From Pseudomonadota bacterium (GTDB lineage: Bacteria > Pseudomonadota > Gammaproteobacteria > Burkholderiales > Burkholderiaceae_D), in assembly GCA_023392035.1 (NCBI GenBank), contig JAEVZY010000003.1, positions 1 to 8,017 on the forward strand: 8,017 bases of DNA, given 5' to 3'. The position numbers were made by a program, and so were the translations under genes. Shown in pieces: positions 5,350-8,017 of this stretch (positions are counted from its first letter, which is position 1; each line of letters opens with the position of its first letter). The notes under the pieces are model-generated. The model searched no databases and was not told the origin of the DNA. It saw only the letters and a list, made by a program, of their open reading frames with translations.

Positions 5350-6546
5350 TCAGGCGAAGGTGTTGACCAGGCCCAGGCCCTGGCGCTGCGGCGCGCTGAC
5401 CCGGGTTTCGATGGCGGCTGCCGAGCCCTGGCCGGACTCCTGCGCGCCACCGCCGTTGCCGCCGCGCGCGCCCGATCCTTGTCCGGCTTGCTGGGCGTCG
5501 CCGCCGGTTCCGGCGTGCACGTTGGCCTGGCCGAGCGCGATGCCGGCATCGGCCAGCATTTCGCGCAAGCGCGGCAAGGCATCCTGCAGGGCTTGCCGCA
5601 CCTCCGGCTGGGCCGCGCTGAAATCGGCGCTGGCGTGGGTATGGGAAACGGTCAGTACCACTTGCAGCGGGCCGAGCTCGGGCGGATTCAAGCTAAGCGA
5701 TGCGCTTTGCTCGCCCTGGCCCACCATCCACACCACTTTCTGTCCCAGCGCCCGGTCCCAGCCGGCAGCGCCCACGCGCGGCGCCAATTGCTCGCCAGGC
5801 GCGCGCCCGGCGGAAAGGCTTTGCGCCTGGCGCAGCTGGGCGCCGGCCAGGGCTTGCGCTGCGGCTTGCGGGGCCGGCGTGTCCGGTCGGCTTTGCAGCA
5901 GCGTCTGGGCCTCTTCGCCATGCGCGGATTTATCGGCGTGCAGGGTGAGGGCACCGGCAATCCGGTCGGCAAAACCCGTATCTGCCGTATCGCGGGGGGC
6001 GCCGGCATCGAGCACTTCTTCACGGCCGGCGGCGGCCAGCAACTCGGCCTTTTGCCCAGCGCGCGCGGCGTGCGCGCGTGCGGCGCCGGCAGGATCGCTG
6101 GCGCCATCGCGCACTTCAGCGGCGGCAGTCTGCCTGCCCTGGGCCAGGCTTTGTGCTTCCTGCGTCAGGGCCAGCAATTGCGCGGCCGGGTCGATGATGC
6201 CGGCTTTGTGCGCTGCGGCCTGGGTCTCGTCCTGGTCCTCGTCCTTCGATTCTTCGCGGGCCTGGGTTGGCGTGGGCGCATGGCCGGCTGCCTGCGGCTG
6301 CGCGGCGTTGCTGTTGGGCGCCGCATCCGGCAGCGCCTGTTCGCCCTGGTTCGGGTTCGGCTTGCCATTGGCCTGGGCCGGCTTGTTCTGCGGCTGCGGC
6401 GCTTGCGCGGCAGCCGGCTGCGCGTTGGCGGTCGACAGGCTGGAAATCAGGCTGGCGAAATTGGCGCCCTTGCCGCCATCGTTGGCTGCGGCATTGCGGC
6501 CGGCATTGGCGGGCGCGGCGGGAAGGGATTGGGTGACGGGATTCAT
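5350..6546 (-). CDS. fliK: Flagellar hook-length control protein FliK
   Basis: FliK is an exported molecular ruler. When the hook reaches length, its C-terminal domain acts on FlhB to switch export from rod/hook to filament substrates. From the ATG at 6544-6546 (GGAG at 6555-6558, 8 nt upstream) it has 398 residues, within the family range. Residues 1-110 are Ala/Gln/Pro/Asn-rich and probably disordered, ending in an acidic EESKDEDQDE patch. Residues 111-260 are Ala-rich and presumably helical or extended ruler sequence. The conserved hook-control domain is about 263-345, with the signature LSLNPPELGPLQVVLTV (284-300) and LREMLADAGIALGQANV. The tail (347-398) is Gly/Gln/Ser-rich with GQGSGA and GQGSAA repeats. 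The same frame stays open upstream through fliJ, but without FliK character. It lies 22 nt after fliJ. Confidence 0.94.
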   Translation of the reverse strand: MNPVTQSLPAAPANAGRNAAANDGGKGANFASLISSLSTANAQPAAAQAPQPQNKPAQANGKPNPNQGEQALPDAAPNSNAAQPQAAGHAPTPTQAREESKDEDQDETQAAAHKAGIIDPAAQLLALTQEAQSLAQGRQTAAAEVRDGASDPAGAARAHAARAGQKAELLAAAGREEVLDAGAPRDTADTGFADRIAGALTLHADKSAHGEEAQTLLQSRPDTPAPQAAAQALAGAQLRQAQSLSAGRAPGEQLAPRVGAAGWDRALGQKVVWMVGQGEQSASLSLNPPELGPLQVVLTVSHTHASADFSAAQPEVRQALQDALPRLREMLADAGIALGQANVHAGTGGDAQQAGQGSGARGGNGGGAQESGQGSAAAIETRVSAPQRQGLGLVNTFA

Positions 6547-6554
6547 GTTCTGTG

Positions 6555-6558
6555 CTCC
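6555..6558 (-). promoter_or_regulatory. Ribosome binding site supporting the fliK start
   Basis: GGAG on the minus strand, 8 nt before the ATG at 6544-6546. It sets the fliK start just after the fliJ stop and argues against the much longer open frame that runs back through fliJ. Confidence 0.6.
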
Positions 6559-6568
6559 GGAACCGGTA

Positions 6569-7015
6569 TCAGCGCCTGTGCAGCGGCGCGCGCGCGGCGT
6601 GTTCGTCCATCTGCTTCTGGTCGCGTTTTTGCTCGCGCAAGTCGGCCTGCTTCTGGGCGCGCGTGGCCAGGGTGTCATAGGACATGCGCTTTTTCTCGCT
6701 GGCCTGCCATTGGCCGCGCTCCCGCTCCACCGAGTGTTTGGCCTGCTGCACCGCCTGTTGCTGGCCGGCGATGGCGGCATCCAGCTTGTCGATGAAATTG
6801 CGGAAGTTCTGGTAACCCGCCGGTGACAAGCCCTGGCGCAGCGACTGGTTGAAGCGCTCGCCATACTCGTCGCGATACTGCAGCAGCAGCGCCAGCTTCT
6901 GGTCGGCATCGGCGGCGGCCGCCACCGCGCGGCCCAGGCGCTGGGCGGCTTCGTCCGAGGCGGCGCTGGCCAGTTCGATCAGGGTTTCCAGGGCGGATGA
7001 GCTCATGCTGCGCAT
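6569..7015 (-). CDS. fliJ: Flagellar export protein FliJ
   Basis: FliJ is a soluble coiled-coil protein that sits in the FliI hexamer like the stalk of F1-ATPase and links it to FlhA; it also escorts chaperones. The 148-residue product (family about 140-150) is almost wholly helical and highly charged, with two long heptad-like helices at about 7-60 and 72-140. A family-typical LALLLQYRDEYGERF (41-55) and an LSPAGYQNFRNFIDKLDAAI region (63-82) are visible. The C-terminus is rich in Arg/Lys/Gln (QKQADLREQKRDQKQMDEH). The start is uncertain: ATG at 7013-7015 and ATG at 7004-7006 (MSSSALETL) are both in frame, and neither has a good ribosome site. The shorter form is 145 residues. The gap to fliI is 25 nt, and the fliI-J-K order supports the assignment. 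Confidence 0.95.
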   Translation of the reverse strand: MRSMSSSALETLIELASAASDEAAQRLGRAVAAAADADQKLALLLQYRDEYGERFNQSLRQGLSPAGYQNFRNFIDKLDAAIAGQQQAVQQAKHSVERERGQWQASEKKRMSYDTLATRAQKQADLREQKRDQKQMDEHAARAPLHRR

Positions 7016-7040
7016 TATGCAAGCAGTGGCACGGCTTCAA

Positions 7041-8017
7041 TCAGGAGAACAGGGCGGCAAGTCGGGCCGAACTCTCGGGAATGCCGGCTTTTTCATGGAT
7101 GCCTTGCTGCAGGAAGGCTTCGATCTGCGGCATCAGCCGGATCGCTTCATCCAGCACCGGATCGCTGCCGGCGGCATAGGCGCCCACCGCGATCAGGTCG
7201 CGGTTGCGCTGATAGCGCGAAGTCAGTTGCTTCAGGCGCCGCGCCAGTTGCTGCTGCTCGGGACTGGTGATGTTGTGCATGGCGCGCGAAATCGATTGCT
7301 CGATGTCGATCGCCGGATAATGCCCGGCCTCGGCCAGGCTGCGATTCAGGACGATATGCCCGTCCAGGATGGCGCGGGCGGAATCGGCAATCGGGTCCTG
7401 CTGGTCGTCGCCCTCGGTCAGCACGGTGTAGAAGGCGGTGATCGAGCCGCCGCCGGGCAGGCCGTTGCCGGCCCGTTCCACCAGCGCCGGCAGCTTGGCG
7501 AAGACCGAAGGCGGGTAGCCCTTGGTGGCCGGCGGCTCGCCGATGGCCAGCGCGATTTCCCGCTGCGCCATGGCGTAGCGGGTCAGGCTATCCATGATCA
7601 GGAGCACGTTCTTGCCCTGGTCGCGGAAATGCTCGGCAATCGCGGTGGCATAGGCCGCGCCCTGCAGGCGCAACAGCGGCGGGGTGTCGGCCGGGGCTGC
7701 CACCACGGCCGAGCGCGCCAGGCCTTCCGGTCCCAGGATCTGCTCGATGAATTCCTTCACCTCGCGCCCCCGTTCGCCGATCAGGCCGACCACGATCACA
7801 TCGGCGCTGGTGTAGCGCGCCATCATGCCCAGCAAGACGCTCTTGCCGACGCCGGAACCGGCGAACAGGCCCATGCGCTGGCCGCGTCCAACGGTGAGCA
7901 GGCTGTTGATGGCGCGCACGCCCGTATCCAGCACCGCGGAGATCGGCTCGCGGTTGAGCGGATTGGCGGCGCGCACCGTCAGCGGCGCGGCATGCGCCGC
8001 ATTCAAGGGACCCAGGC
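7041..8017 (-). CDS. fliI: Flagellum-specific ATPase FliI, C-terminal part (5' end outside window)
   Basis: FliI is the hexameric, F1-beta-like ATPase at the base of the flagellar export apparatus; it hydrolyses ATP to help load substrates. The frame runs from the right edge to TGA at 7041-7043, with 324 whole codons visible of a family length near 450-480, so the N-terminal beta-barrel domain is outside. Counting from the TTG (Leu) codon at 8004-8006 as residue 1, the Walker A loop is GLFAGSGVGKSVLL (46-59). GERGRE with the catalytic-type Glu is at 77-82, and Walker B is VLLIMDSLTRYAMAQRE (134-150). SITAFYTVLTEGDD (188-201) and DGHIVLNRSLAEAGHYPAID (215-234) are classic for T3SS ATPases. The product is not SctN: it is followed directly by fliJ and fliK. 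No key residue appears altered. Confidence 0.97.
   Translation of the reverse strand, partial: LGPLNAAHAAPLTVRAANPLNREPISAVLDTGVRAINSLLTVGRGQRMGLFAGSGVGKSVLLGMMARYTSADVIVVGLIGERGREVKEFIEQILGPEGLARSAVVAAPADTPPLLRLQGAAYATAIAEHFRDQGKNVLLIMDSLTRYAMAQREIALAIGEPPATKGYPPSVFAKLPALVERAGNGLPGGGSITAFYTVLTEGDDQQDPIADSARAILDGHIVLNRSLAEAGHYPAIDIEQSISRAMHNITSPEQQQLARRLKQLTSRYQRNRDLIAVGAYAAGSDPVLDEAIRLMPQIEAFLQQGIHEKAGIPESSARLAALFS

Noticed and set aside
5224..6826. Two long plus-strand frames (523 and 488 codons) opposite fliK
   Set aside because: FliK is Ala/Gln/Pro-rich in GC-rich codons, which leaves opposite frames open by chance. The translations are Arg/Gly/Ala or Cys/Ala/Ser repeats without recognisable motifs.
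6547..6909. Upstream extension of the fliK frame through fliJ
   Set aside because: The extra 121 codons give Cys/Arg/Ser-rich sequence overlapping fliJ in another frame, while a ribosome site and ATG at 6546 fit the normal FliK N-terminus.
1..8017. Possible novel defence, mobile or RNA system in the window
   Set aside because: Apart from about 150 bp at the MCP-fliR junction and two operon spacers, the sequence is accounted for by standard flagellar and chemotaxis genes in standard order. I see no transposase, integrase, tRNA, CRISPR repeat or unknown protein-coding gene.

Overview
This window is a GC-rich stretch of a motile Gram-negative bacterium. It holds the flagellar operon fliI-fliJ-fliK-fliL-fliM-fliN-fliO-fliP-fliQ-fliR on the minus strand, read from the right edge towards the left. 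The 3' end of a methyl-accepting chemotaxis protein gene on the plus strand converges on it from the left edge. Gene order, the Tsr-like (36H-type) signalling domain with an xWxxF tail, and the overall protein style fit a betaproteobacterium of the Burkholderiales, possibly Oxalobacteraceae. That placement is inference from recall, not from a search.

Layout. 1-632 (+): C-terminal 209 residues of the chemoreceptor. 633-785: a short convergent spacer with a perfect 20-bp palindrome and a 17-codon open frame. The frame looks like the N-terminus of a VapB/AbrB-type antitoxin cut off by a stop codon, probably a toxin-antitoxin remnant. 786-3158 (-): export-gate genes fliR, fliQ, fliP and fliO. 3159-3252: spacer with a hairpin. 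3253-5185 (-): C-ring genes fliN and fliM, then fliL. 5186-5349: the largest spacer inside the operon, with two inverted repeats and no clear gene. 5350-6546 (-): fliK. 6569-7015 (-): fliJ. 7041-8017 (-): fliI, running off the right edge without its N-terminus.

How the genes work together. FliI (ATPase) and FliJ (stalk/chaperone escort) energise and feed the flagellar type III export apparatus. FliP, FliQ and FliR form its membrane channel, and FliO helps assemble FliP. FliK measures the hook and switches export specificity. FliM and FliN are rotor switch proteins that receive phospho-CheY, and FliL supports stator function at the basal body. The chemoreceptor is upstream in that same signalling chain. 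Tight spacing and the fliM/fliN and fliO/fliP overlaps point to one co-transcribed, translationally coupled unit.

All ten flagellar genes look intact within the window (fliI cut only by the edge), and I see no frameshift, insertion sequence, tRNA, rRNA or CRISPR array. I found no convincing new biological system. The most unusual item is the antitoxin-like remnant and palindrome between the receptor gene and fliR, followed by hairpins in two operon spacers.
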